DNA of 64,000 nucleotides from an uncultured Prevotellaceae bacterium (lineage in GTDB: Bacteria; Bacteroidota; Bacteroidia; Bacteroidales; Bacteroidaceae): NCBI GenBank assembly GCA_900317305.1, contig ONGG01000010.1, positions 1 through 64,000 of the forward strand, read 5' to 3'. Below, one piece after another: positions 34,734-42,358 of the stretch; position 1 is the stretch's first letter; every line of letters starts with the position of its first letter. A program made the position numbers and the translations under genes. Below the pieces are notes generated by a model that made no database searches, had not been told where the DNA came from, and was given only the letters and a program-made list of their open reading frames with translations.

Positions 34734-35752
34734 AGTTTGTTGCCAGTGAGTTTCATCTTCAGTTTGAAGAGGTTGTGCCCTATCGTGTAGTTATACAGGT
34801 TGTGCCAGTCGTTCGACGACCGGCAAGGCCGTAGCGTCACCTCCTGCCGTGGGGCATTGGGGTCGAGACGGTCGCAGAGTCGGGCCACATATTCAAAGAT
34901 ATTATACTCGTCGAGCACCCGACGCTTGGCCTCGGTCAGGGCCGCCTTGGCAGCCTCGTAACGGTCGGCTGCCAGAGCTGCCTCTATCGTGGCAATGGCG
35001 CGTGGCGCGTCGTGGATGTCGATGGGTGTGAAGGCCTCCTGGGGGAAATAGTCTTCCAGGTGGGTGCACCCGTAGTAGAACGGATAGGTCTCGGTGAGGA
35101 AACTGTCGGAAATCTTCTCTGTCCAATAGTAGCGCTGAGATGAATTCTCGATGGCGATATGGTAACGGTAAGGGGCTAGGACATCCCATTTGTCATCGAA
35201 AGGTCGGAACCCACGGCCGAACACATCCAGACGGTCGCCGAAATGGGCTTTCAGCGTCTCGACGAAGTGGATGCGGTCGAGGTGTCCGCGGGTAAACGCC
35301 TTGTTGCTGGTGATCACGGAGATGAGTTTCTCCTTCGGGGGTGTGGAAGCCGCCTTCAATTGGTCGTAGTCGAGGGTATAGGCGCATTTCCCCTCTTTCT
35401 CGGTGCAGGCCACAAACCACGGCAGCACTGCCGGACCATAATGAACGTTGGGATGCTTCGTACCCTCCTGGCAAGTACACACCATACCAAACTGCCGCAG
35501 GTACCGTTTCGGGTAAACCAGCACCGACTTGGGTTCGGTGGCCAGCATAATGGTGTTCTGGGGTGCCACGTGAAACATTTGGGTTTGACGCAGACCTTTC
35601 CCCTGCACCACCACGAAATCGGGGTCGTCGATATCCTCCTCCACGAAGAACTGATACCTGCCGTCGAGCGACACCAACTGGTGTCCCTTACTCTGCCGGT
35701 GGTATATCGTTCCCAGTTCCGCCCGATAGGGTATGAGCCTCACTTTTATCAT
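34730..35752 (-). CDS. GT10 family glycosyltransferase (fucosyltransferase-like)
   Basis: The 340-aa protein carries the alpha-1,3-fucosyltransferase C-terminal signature AIENSSQRYYWTEKISDSF (ENSS at 202-205, TEK at 211-213), followed by PFYYGC and the DYFP motif. This places it in GT10 and predicts transfer of fucose from GDP-fucose to a surface glycan, possibly the LPS core. No membrane segment is visible. ATG 35752 is chosen because a promoter lies only 4 nt upstream and the upstream in-frame TTG at 35836 would cover that promoter. It is coupled to the LPS kinase gene. Confidence 0.87.
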   Translation of the reverse strand: MIKVRLIPYRAELGTIYHRQSKGHQLVSLDGRYQFFVEEDIDDPDFVVVQGKGLRQTQMFHVAPQNTIMLATEPKSVLVYPKRYLRQFGMVCTCQEGTKHPNVHYGPAVLPWFVACTEKEGKCAYTLDYDQLKAASTPPKEKLISVITSNKAFTRGHLDRIHFVETLKAHFGDRLDVFGRGFRPFDDKWDVLAPYRYHIAIENSSQRYYWTEKISDSFLTETYPFYYGCTHLEDYFPQEAFTPIDIHDAPRAIATIEAALAADRYEAAKAALTEAKRRVLDEYNIFEYVARLCDRLDPNAPRQEVTLRPCRSSNDWHNLYNYTIGHNLFKLKMKLTGNKL

Positions 35753-35756
35753 ATTG

Positions 35757-35787
35757 CAAAGGTAGTGCAAGGTGAGTGAAAAGCAAA
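35757..35787 (-). promoter_or_regulatory. near-leaderless promoter of the GT10-kinase operon
   Basis: Minus strand: TTTG (35784-35787), 19-bp spacer, TACCTTTG (35757-35764), four bases, then ATG (35752-35750). Upstream of the -7 box TTGCAC also precedes TACC. Confidence 0.65.
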
Positions 35788-35821
35788 ATAAAACGTAGTT
35801 TTTTTGCTTTTCCGAATTGGT

Positions 35822-35922
35822 GGACCTTCGCGGCAAAGCCGCAAAGTACGATTAAGTGAGAGAAATGCCAAATTAATTTGAGCATTTCCGAACGAGAGGA
35901 CCTTCGCGGCAAAGCCGCAAAG
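35822..35922. repeat. tandem 76-bp repeat with GC hairpin
   Basis: GGACCTTCGCGGCAAAGCC followed by GCAAAG occurs at 35822-35846 and again at 35898-35922. Each copy contains the hairpin GCGGC-AAA-GCCGC and is followed by a similar GATTAAG(T/C)GAG stretch. It lies in the divergent gap between GT10 and DUF2851 genes. Confidence 0.85.
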
Positions 35923-35961
35923 GTGATTAAGCGAGTAAAAAGCAAAGCAAAACACGAACTT

Positions 35962-35993
35962 TTTGCTTGTCTCATCTTTTTTGCCTAATTTTG
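35962..35993 (+). promoter_or_regulatory. consensus promoter of the DUF2851 gene
   Basis: TTTG (35962-35965), 20-bp spacer, TAATTTTG (35986-35993), with the extended form TTGCCTAATTTTG. The ATG is 26 nt downstream. Confidence 0.75.
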
Positions 35994-36019
35994 TAGTCTG
36001 TTAGAACAATCTACCCGAG

Positions 36020-37321
36020 ATGGAAGCACTGCTGCACTACTGCTGGAAACACAAACTCTTTCCGCTCCGAGCCCTCGAGACCACCGACCACCGGCCGGTG
36101 GAAGTCATCGACCCCGGACTGCACAACCGCCATGCCGGTCCCGACTTCTTCAACGCGAAGGTGCGCATCGACGGCACACTGTGGGTGGGCAATGTCGAGA
36201 TACACGACAAGGCGAGCGACTGGTTCCTCCATGGTCACGACCGCGACGCGGCCTACGACAATGTGGTGCTGCACATCTGCGGCGTGGCCGACACCACGGT
36301 GAAGACCAGCAACGGACTGGTGCCACCACAGATGCTCCTCTCCGTGCCCGACCATGTGGCCACCCATTACGATGAGCTCATCACCACCGACCACTATCCT
36401 CCCTGCTACCGCATCATCCCCGAACTCTCACGTCTCGTGGTGCACAGTTGGATGAGTGCCCTGCAGACCGAGCGGTTGGAGCAGAAGACCGAGGCCATCA
36501 AGGAGCGTGTGAGACGCTGCGACGGGTCGTGGGAGGACGGCTACTTCGTGACGCTCGCCCGCAACTACGGCTTTGGCGTCAACGGCGACGCCTTCGAGGA
36601 ATGGGCCAGGAGCATACCCCTGCATGCCGTCGACCATCACCGCGACGACCTCTTCCAGATAGAGGCCATCTTCATGGGCCAGGCCGGACTGCTCACCGAG
36701 GAGAGTCTTCCCGAGCGCTACCGTGAGGCGGCACTCAGCGAGGGCTACTTCACCCGTCTGCGCAACGAATACCTCTACCTCGCTCACAAGTTCGGACTGA
36801 AACCCATCGCCCACACGCGGTGGAAATTCCTGCGCATGCGGCCACAGAACTTCCCCTATATCCGCATCGCCCAACTTGCCCACCTCTACTTCACCCACCA
36901 GGCCGGACTGAGCCAACTCGTGGAGTGCACCACCGTGAAGCAGATGGAGGAGCGGTTGTCGTCGAACGTGTCTCCTTACTGGGAAACCCACTACGTGTTC
37001 GGCCATCCGAGTGAGAAGAGAGAGAAGAAACTCTCGTCGGCCTCGCTCCAGGTCATCATCATCAATACCGTCATCCCACTGCTCTTCGCCTATGGCCGCT
37101 ACAAGGGCGACGACAGCCTCTGCGACCGCGCCTTCGACCTGCTCGACCAGCTGAAGGCCGAGGACAACCACATCGTGCGTATGTGGCGCGAGTGCGGACT
37201 CAAGGTAGAGAACGCCGGCGACAGCCAGGCCCTCATCCAACTCAAGAAGCAATACTGCGACCGTAAGGACTGCTTGCATTGCCGCATCGGTTTCGAATAC
37301 ATGCGCAAGCCACAGTCCTGA
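36020..37321 (+). CDS. DUF2851 family protein
   Basis: The 433-aa protein opens with the family's conserved segment (MEALLHYCWKHKLFPL, then GPDFFNAKVRIDGTLWVGN). It has the characteristic HxxAxxYDNVVLHI stretch and a Cys-rich C-terminus (CDRKDCLHCRIG). DUF2851 is Bacteroidetes-specific and has no assigned activity, though the N-terminal layout recalls a nuclease-like fold. No signal peptide is seen. The thioesterase gene follows after 31 bp. Confidence 0.88.
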   Translation: MEALLHYCWKHKLFPLRALETTDHRPVEVIDPGLHNRHAGPDFFNAKVRIDGTLWVGNVEIHDKASDWFLHGHDRDAAYDNVVLHICGVADTTVKTSNGLVPPQMLLSVPDHVATHYDELITTDHYPPCYRIIPELSRLVVHSWMSALQTERLEQKTEAIKERVRRCDGSWEDGYFVTLARNYGFGVNGDAFEEWARSIPLHAVDHHRDDLFQIEAIFMGQAGLLTEESLPERYREAALSEGYFTRLRNEYLYLAHKFGLKPIAHTRWKFLRMRPQNFPYIRIAQLAHLYFTHQAGLSQLVECTTVKQMEERLSSNVSPYWETHYVFGHPSEKREKKLSSASLQVIIINTVIPLLFAYGRYKGDDSLCDRAFDLLDQLKAEDNHIVRMWRECGLKVENAGDSQALIQLKKQYCDRKDCLHCRIGFEYMRKPQS

Positions 37322-37352
37322 CAGTCGTCCAACAACCCCTATTTTTCCAAAT

Positions 37353-37742
37353 ATGGACTATATCTTTGAAACGCGCATGGAAGTGCGCGATTACGAATGC
37401 GACATCGAAGGCATTGTCAACAATGCCAACTACATGCACTATATCGAGCACACCCGTCATCTCTTCCTGAAGCAGCGTGGACTGAGTTTCGCGCAGATGC
37501 ACGAGAAGGGCTTCGACGCCGTGGTGGCCAGGGTGAGCATGCAGTTCAAAGTGCCCTTGCGCTGCGACGACGAGTTCATCTCACGCCTCGCCCTCACCAA
37601 GGAAGGCATACGCTATGTGTTCCATCAAGACCTCTTCAAGACCGATGGCCAACTCGCCTTCCGCAGCAAGGTAGAGCTGGTGTGCCTGGTGAACGGGCGC
37701 CTCGGCCAATGCGAGGAATACGACAGGGCTTTAGGGGTTTGA
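37353..37742 (+). CDS. hotdog-fold acyl-CoA thioesterase (YbgC/4HBT-like)
   Basis: The 129-aa protein has the 4-hydroxybenzoyl-CoA thioesterase signature (VRDYECDIEGIVNNANYMHY), with Asp17 aligning with the catalytic Asp of the family and VNNANYxxY intact. Such enzymes hydrolyse short-chain or aromatic acyl-CoA. The stop codon TGA at 37740-37742 lies within the first unit of the heptad repeat array that fills the gap to dprA. Confidence 0.87.
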   Translation: MDYIFETRMEVRDYECDIEGIVNNANYMHYIEHTRHLFLKQRGLSFAQMHEKGFDAVVARVSMQFKVPLRCDDEFISRLALTKEGIRYVFHQDLFKTDGQLAFRSKVELVCLVNGRLGQCEEYDRALGV

Positions 37743-37830
37743 GATTTGAGGTTTGAGGTTTAAGGTTTAAATCTCCAATCTCAAACCTCAAATCTCAAAC
37801 CTCAAACCTCAAATCTCAAACCTCAAACCA
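37741..37830. repeat. heptad-like direct and inverted repeat array (TTTGAGG/CCTCAAA)
   Basis: The left half repeats GAGATTTGAGGTTTGAGGT and the right half repeats AATCTCAAACCTCAA. Bases 37741-37759 are perfectly complementary to 37799-37817 (19 bp), so the array can form a long hairpin. It starts within the thioesterase stop codon and ends one base before the dprA ATG, replacing any normal ribosome binding site. Confidence 0.9.
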
Positions 37831-37831
37831 A

Positions 37832-38974
37832 ATGACCTATAACGACGAGAGAGAAACCCTCTGCGCCATGGCGCTCGCCAAACTGGGCTACTACAACCTG
37901 GCGGTCATCCACCATCTCTACCAGATAGTGGGCAGTGCCACCGAGGTGGTGGCCCACAGCAAGGACATCGCCGAGGTGATGCCCGACGCCTCGCCACGGC
38001 TCAAAGAGATGCTCCGCGACACCGACGTGATGCTTCGGCGGGCAGAAGAGGAGATGGAGTTCGTGAACAAGTACCAGGTCAGGGTGCTCCACATCGGCCA
38101 TCCCGACTACCCACAGCGGCTTCGCGAATGCGACGATGCCCCACTCGTACTCTACTACCGGGGCACAGCCGACCTCAACCCTACCCGCGTGATCAATATC
38201 GTGGGAACCCGGCGTTGCACCCCTTATGGCGAAGACCTCATCAGGCGGTTCATCACCGACCTGCGGCAGTGGTGCCCACAGGTGCTTGTGGTGAGCGGAC
38301 TGGCCTACGGCGTCGACATCTGTGCCCACCGACAAGCCCTCCAGCAGGGCTTCGAGACCGTCGGCGTACTCGCCCATGGCCTCGACGACCTCTACCCCAA
38401 CCGGCATCGCGCCACCGCTCAGCAGATGGTCAGTCAGGGTGGACTCCTCACCGAGTTCATGACCCACACCAACGCCGACAAGGTGAACTTCGTGCGCCGC
38501 AACCGTATCGTGGCGGGCATGAGCGACGCCTGCGTACTGGTGGAGTCGGCGGCCCACGGCGGCGGTCTCATCACCGCCGATATCTCACGCGGCTACAACC
38601 GCGATGTGTTCGCCTTCCCCGGGCGGGTGGGCGACATCTATTCGGAGGGCTGCAACAACCTGATACGCGACAATGGTGCCATGCTCATCACCGGTGCCCA
38701 CGACTTCGTGCAGCAGATGGGATGGGAGAACGACGCCATCCTCACTACGGCCCACCAACAGGGCATCGAGCGGCAACTCTTCCCCGACCTCTCGCCCGAC
38801 GAGCAGGCCGTGGTCGACACGCTGCAAAAGAACAACGACCTGCAGGTGAACATGCTCGCCACACAGTCGGGCGTGCCCCTCTCACGCCTCACCTCCGTAC
38901 TCTTCGAACTCGAGATGAAAGGCGTGGTGCGCACCCTCGCTGGCGGCATCTACCACCTCTACCACATATCCTGA
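37832..38974 (+). CDS. dprA: DNA-processing protein DprA
   Basis: DprA protects incoming single-stranded DNA and loads RecA in transformation. The 380-aa protein has an N-terminal helical/HhH-like region and the Rossmann SMF core (NIVGTRRCTPYG, VVSGLAYGVDICAHRQAL, FVRRNRIVAGMSDACVLVES, GGGLITADISRGYNRDVFAFPG). A C-terminal winged-helix (DLQVNMLATQSGVPLSRL) follows. The start directly follows the repeat array, and dusB begins 4 bp after the stop. Confidence 0.95.
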   Translation: MTYNDERETLCAMALAKLGYYNLAVIHHLYQIVGSATEVVAHSKDIAEVMPDASPRLKEMLRDTDVMLRRAEEEMEFVNKYQVRVLHIGHPDYPQRLRECDDAPLVLYYRGTADLNPTRVINIVGTRRCTPYGEDLIRRFITDLRQWCPQVLVVSGLAYGVDICAHRQALQQGFETVGVLAHGLDDLYPNRHRATAQQMVSQGGLLTEFMTHTNADKVNFVRRNRIVAGMSDACVLVESAAHGGGLITADISRGYNRDVFAFPGRVGDIYSEGCNNLIRDNGAMLITGAHDFVQQMGWENDAILTTAHQQGIERQLFPDLSPDEQAVVDTLQKNNDLQVNMLATQSGVPLSRLTSVLFELEMKGVVRTLAGGIYHLYHIS

Positions 38975-38978
38975 GCAT

Positions 38979-39959
38979 ATGCAGATAGGCAACATATCCT
39001 TCGCCCCACAACCCGTGTTCCTGGCACCCATGGAGGATGTCACCGACATCGGCTTCCGACTGTTGTGCAAGCGCTTCGGTGCATCGATGGTCTATACCGA
39101 GTTTGTGAGCGCCGAAGCCCTGGTGCGGTCGGTGAAGAGCACCATCAACAAACTCACCATACGCGACGAGGAGCGGCCCGTGGGCATACAGATCTACGGC
39201 CGCGACATCGAGGCGATGGTCGAGGCCGCACGCATCGTCGAGGAGGTGCACCCCGACATCATCGACCTCAACTTCGGCTGTCCGGTGAAGAAAGTGGCGG
39301 GAAAAGGGGCCGGAGCGGGCATGCTCCGCAACATCCCCCTCATGCTCGACATCACCCGTGAGGTGGTGAAGGCGGTGAAGGTGCCCGTGACGGTGAAAAC
39401 CCGACTGGGATGGGACAAAGAGAACATCATCATCGGCCAACTGGCCGAACAACTGCAAGACTGCGGCATCAGCGCGCTCACCATCCACGGGCGCACCCGC
39501 TCGCAGATGTACACCGGTGAGGCCGACTGGACGATGATAGGCGAGGTGAAGCGCAACCCGCGCATCCATATCCCCATCATCGGCAATGGCGACATCACCT
39601 CGCCCGAGGAAGCCAAAAGGGCCTTCGACGACTATGGCGTGGATGCCGTGATGGTGGGTCGTGCCACCTTCGGCCGGCCATGGATCTTCAAGGAGATCAG
39701 GACATTTCTCGATGGCGGACAGCCCGACCCTGCCATGGACTTCTCATGGAAACTCGACGTGCTCATCGAGCAACTGCGCATCAACGTGGAGCGCATCGAC
39801 GAATACCGGGGCATCCTGCACACCCGCCGCCATCTGGCGGCCAGTCCCATCTTCAAGGGCATACCCAACTTCCGCTCCACACGCATCGCCATCCTGCGTG
39901 CCGAGCACATGGACGAACTGCTCACCATCCTTGAGGAGGTGAGAAGCCAACTCGGCTGA
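38979..39959 (+). CDS. dusB: tRNA-dihydrouridine synthase (DusB-like)
   Basis: A 326-aa flavoenzyme that reduces uridine to dihydrouridine in the tRNA D-loop. Visible motifs are the N-terminal FMN-binding LAPMEDVTDIGFR, the catalytic LNFGCPVKKVAGKGAGAGM and the HGRTRSQMYTG loop. Near the C-terminal half of the barrel are IIGNGDI and VMVGRATFGRPW. Length is standard for DusB. It is convergent with the mutarotase gene, with a gap of 23 bp. Confidence 0.92.
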   Translation: MQIGNISFAPQPVFLAPMEDVTDIGFRLLCKRFGASMVYTEFVSAEALVRSVKSTINKLTIRDEERPVGIQIYGRDIEAMVEAARIVEEVHPDIIDLNFGCPVKKVAGKGAGAGMLRNIPLMLDITREVVKAVKVPVTVKTRLGWDKENIIIGQLAEQLQDCGISALTIHGRTRSQMYTGEADWTMIGEVKRNPRIHIPIIGNGDITSPEEAKRAFDDYGVDAVMVGRATFGRPWIFKEIRTFLDGGQPDPAMDFSWKLDVLIEQLRINVERIDEYRGILHTRRHLAASPIFKGIPNFRSTRIAILRAEHMDELLTILEEVRSQLG

Positions 39960-39982
39960 CCCCGGAAAACCGGCACCCGGAC

Positions 39983-40375
39983 TTACTCCCCGGGCTCATA
40001 GAGATGGAACATCCGTTCCATCATCTGCCATTTCTCGTCAGAGGTGGCATCCTGCCGGCACTGTTGGTATTCGGCCATGCTCTCCTCCCACTCCTGCTGG
40101 CGCGGCAGGGTGGCCAGACGGGCCATCGCCTGCTGCCAGTCGAAGTCGAGCGGGGTCTCCACAATCATCACCAGACGGGTGCCGAGGATATAGATATCCA
40201 TATCGAGAATGCCCACCTGGCGGATGCCATCCATAATCTCGGGCCAGGCCTCGCCACTGCTGTGGCGCCGGCGATAGGCGGCTATCAACTCGGGATTGTC
40301 TCTCAGGTCCATGGTCTGGACATAGCGCTTCACGGACTGTCCGTAAGGCTTCACACGATATCCTTTTGCTTCCAT
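39983..40375 (-). CDS. L-rhamnose mutarotase family protein
   Basis: The 130-aa protein shows the family core (YRRRHSSGEAWPEIMDGIRQ, then VGILDMDIYILGTRLVMIVE, and a Trp near the C-terminus in SDEKWQMMERMF) with the catalytic-type His and Tyr. It interconverts anomers of L-rhamnose or L-fucose and so aids deoxysugar use. No other rhamnose or fucose catabolic gene is nearby. The ATG at 40375 follows a -7 box by 4 nt; the longer upstream frame has no family match and would cover the promoter. Confidence 0.88.
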   Translation of the reverse strand: MEAKGYRVKPYGQSVKRYVQTMDLRDNPELIAAYRRRHSSGEAWPEIMDGIRQVGILDMDIYILGTRLVMIVETPLDFDWQQAMARLATLPRQQEWEESMAEYQQCRQDATSDEKWQMMERMFHLYEPGE

Positions 40376-40379
40376 GGTC

Positions 40380-40411
40380 CAAAGATAAATAAAAAATTCA
40401 ACTTTTGCAAG
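40380..40411 (-). promoter_or_regulatory. near-leaderless promoter of the mutarotase gene
   Basis: Minus strand: CTTG (40408-40411), 20-bp spacer, TATCTTTG (40380-40387), then four bases before the ATG. Confidence 0.6.
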
Positions 40412-40441
40412 TTGAGAGGAGTTGAGCGAATGCGAAACTGA
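40401..40441. repeat. partial copy of the dispersed intergenic repeat tail
   Basis: GTTGAGCGAATGCGAAACTG here matches GTTGAGCGAAAGCGATACTT at the end of copy A. It also matches the reverse complement of the start of copy C (53547-53567, GAGGTTTCGCATTCGCTCCAC). Only the end module is present. Confidence 0.5.
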
Positions 40442-40472
40442 AATAAAAAACAGGTCAACGACAACAGAAAAA

Positions 40473-41417
40473 ATGAGAAAAATCATACTCCAGAACGGTG
40501 AGCGGGCTGAACGGCCCTGCGTGGCCACCCTCGGCTTCTTCGACGGTGTGCACCGGGGTCACCAGCACCTCATCCGTCAGGTGACGGAGGCAGCCCGCCG
40601 TCTAGGCCTCGATGCCACTGTCGTCACCTTCGACGTGCATCCACGGCAGGTGCTGCAAGAGGGGTTCCAGCCCCGGTTGCTCAACACCTTCAACGAACGG
40701 CTCATCCGCCTGGCCACCACAGGGGCCGACAACAGCGCCATCCTACATTTCGACCGCGCGATGGCCTCGCTCTCGGCACGAGAGTTCATGGAGAAGGTGC
40801 TGCGCGACCAACTGGGCGTGCGGCAACTCATCCTGGGCTACGACCACCGCTTCGGTCACGACCGCTCCGAGGGGTTCGACGACTATGTGCGCTACGGCCA
40901 TGAACTGGGCATCGAGGTGGTGCGCAGCGACGTCTTCCTCGTCGACGGCCAACCCGTGAGCAGCTCTGCCATCAGGAAGGTGCTGGCCGAGGGCGACGTG
41001 GAGAGGGCCAACACCCTCTTGGGCTATCGCTACCCACTGGTGGGAACGGTGGTGGAGGGTTTCCAGCAAGGACGCCGACTGGGGTTCCCCACGGCGAATA
41101 TGAACCTCCCCGGCGAGGGCAAAATCATACCCGCCCCTGGTGTCTATGCCGTAGGCGCCCGTGTAGAGCGCACCATGGAGATGAAGCGTGCGGTGATGAA
41201 CATCGGCAGCCGTCCCACCTTCGATGGTCACAAATTGACACTCGAGACACATATCATCAACTACGACGCCGACCTCTATGGCGAGCGGCTGGTGGTGAAT
41301 TTCGCCCACCGGCTGCGCGACGAGCGCCATTTCGCCTCGCCTGGCGAACTGGCCCTGCAGATGAGGGAGGATGTGAGAAAGGCAATGGAATTGTTTGAGA
41401 AAGATTTGGAATTATGA
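40473..41417 (+). CDS. ribF: bifunctional riboflavin kinase/FAD synthetase
   Basis: RibF makes FMN and FAD from riboflavin. The 314-aa protein has the N-terminal FAD synthetase nucleotidyltransferase motif GFFDGVHRGH (21-30), the later SSSAIRKVLAEGDV segment, and a C-terminal riboflavin kinase domain starting near RRLGFPTANMNL. The ATG at 40473 gives the canonical start; an upstream in-frame TTG lies in the repeat region. The stop overlaps the next gene's ATG (ATGA). Confidence 0.95.
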   Translation: MRKIILQNGERAERPCVATLGFFDGVHRGHQHLIRQVTEAARRLGLDATVVTFDVHPRQVLQEGFQPRLLNTFNERLIRLATTGADNSAILHFDRAMASLSAREFMEKVLRDQLGVRQLILGYDHRFGHDRSEGFDDYVRYGHELGIEVVRSDVFLVDGQPVSSSAIRKVLAEGDVERANTLLGYRYPLVGTVVEGFQQGRRLGFPTANMNLPGEGKIIPAPGVYAVGARVERTMEMKRAVMNIGSRPTFDGHKLTLETHIINYDADLYGERLVVNFAHRLRDERHFASPGELALQMREDVRKAMELFEKDLEL

Positions 41418-42229
41418 GAAACAGGATTATCGACGCTTTCCTCTATCTGTTCATCTTCTTCGTGATACAGTTTGTGGTCACCTATGCCGTGCTCTTCGCA
41501 TGGCTTGCCGCCGAAGGCAAAAGCATCGCCGAACTGGGAAAAGGGTTTGCCGACGGCTCGCTGCAGGTGACGGCACCCATGTTCATCGTCATCAGCGCCA
41601 TCTACAGCGTCATCACCCTCATCATCTTCCTTTGGCGGAAATGGAGCGTGGTGTCGCCCCACTACCTGCGCACCCGCCCCTTCAGCGTGCTCCTGTGGGC
41701 AGCCATAGCGGCACTGGGAACCATCATCCCCTCGGAAGTGTTTCTCGAACTGGTGCCCCTGCCCGACGTCAACAGCCAACTGATGGGCGAAATCATGTCG
41801 AACCGCTGGGGATACCTGAGCATCTGCATCTTCGCCCCTCTGGTAGAGGAACTGGTCTTCAGGGGAGCCATCCTGCGCGCATTGCTACAGGGCATGAGCC
41901 GCCACTGGGTGGCCATCGTGATGTCGGCCCTGCTCTTCGCCCTCATCCACATGAACCCCGCTCAGATGCCCCACGCCTTCTGTCTAGGCCTGCTCCTGGG
42001 ATGGATGTACTACCGCACCCGCAGCATCCTACCGGGCATCATGGTGCACTGGGTGAACAATACCATGGCCTACGCCCTCTACAACATCGTGCCCAATGCC
42101 GCCGACATGCGCATCGTCGACCTCTACAACGGCGACTATTTCCGCGTGGCCCTCTCGGTGGGCTTCTCGCTGCTCATCCTCGTGCCCGCCATCTTCCAGC
42201 TGCACCAACGGATGAAGAGAGAGGTGTGA
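41414..42229 (+). CDS. CPBP family intramembrane glutamic protease (CAAX/Rce1-like)
   Basis: The 271-aa membrane protein has about eight hydrophobic segments and the Abi/CPBP motifs: EELVFR (Glu145, Glu146, Arg150), FALIHM (His179) and a third conserved HWVNNTMAY. Family members are intramembrane proteases with roles in prenylated-protein processing in eukaryotes and bacteriocin self-immunity or unknown roles in bacteria. The gene starts in an ATGA overlap with ribF. Confidence 0.9.
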   Translation: MRNRIIDAFLYLFIFFVIQFVVTYAVLFAWLAAEGKSIAELGKGFADGSLQVTAPMFIVISAIYSVITLIIFLWRKWSVVSPHYLRTRPFSVLLWAAIAALGTIIPSEVFLELVPLPDVNSQLMGEIMSNRWGYLSICIFAPLVEELVFRGAILRALLQGMSRHWVAIVMSALLFALIHMNPAQMPHAFCLGLLLGWMYYRTRSILPGIMVHWVNNTMAYALYNIVPNAADMRIVDLYNGDYFRVALSVGFSLLILVPAIFQLHQRMKREV

Positions 42230-42358
42230 CGGACAATATACTACCAAAATTTGATTTGTTTTATTCATGTATTCGGAATTTTAACTAAATGTTCAGTGCA
42301 TTTTTAAAGTCAAACATGGAAAGACAGAGTGAGAACAACTGACTTTTTTGATGCGTGT

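Noticed and set aside
37741..37830. Heptad repeats as a CRISPR array
   Set aside because: The units are 7-14 bp with no unique spacers and no cas genes; it is a simple-sequence hairpin.
40422..40472. Upstream TTG extension of ribF
   Set aside because: It lies within the intergenic repeat tail; ATG 40473 gives the canonical RibF N-terminus.
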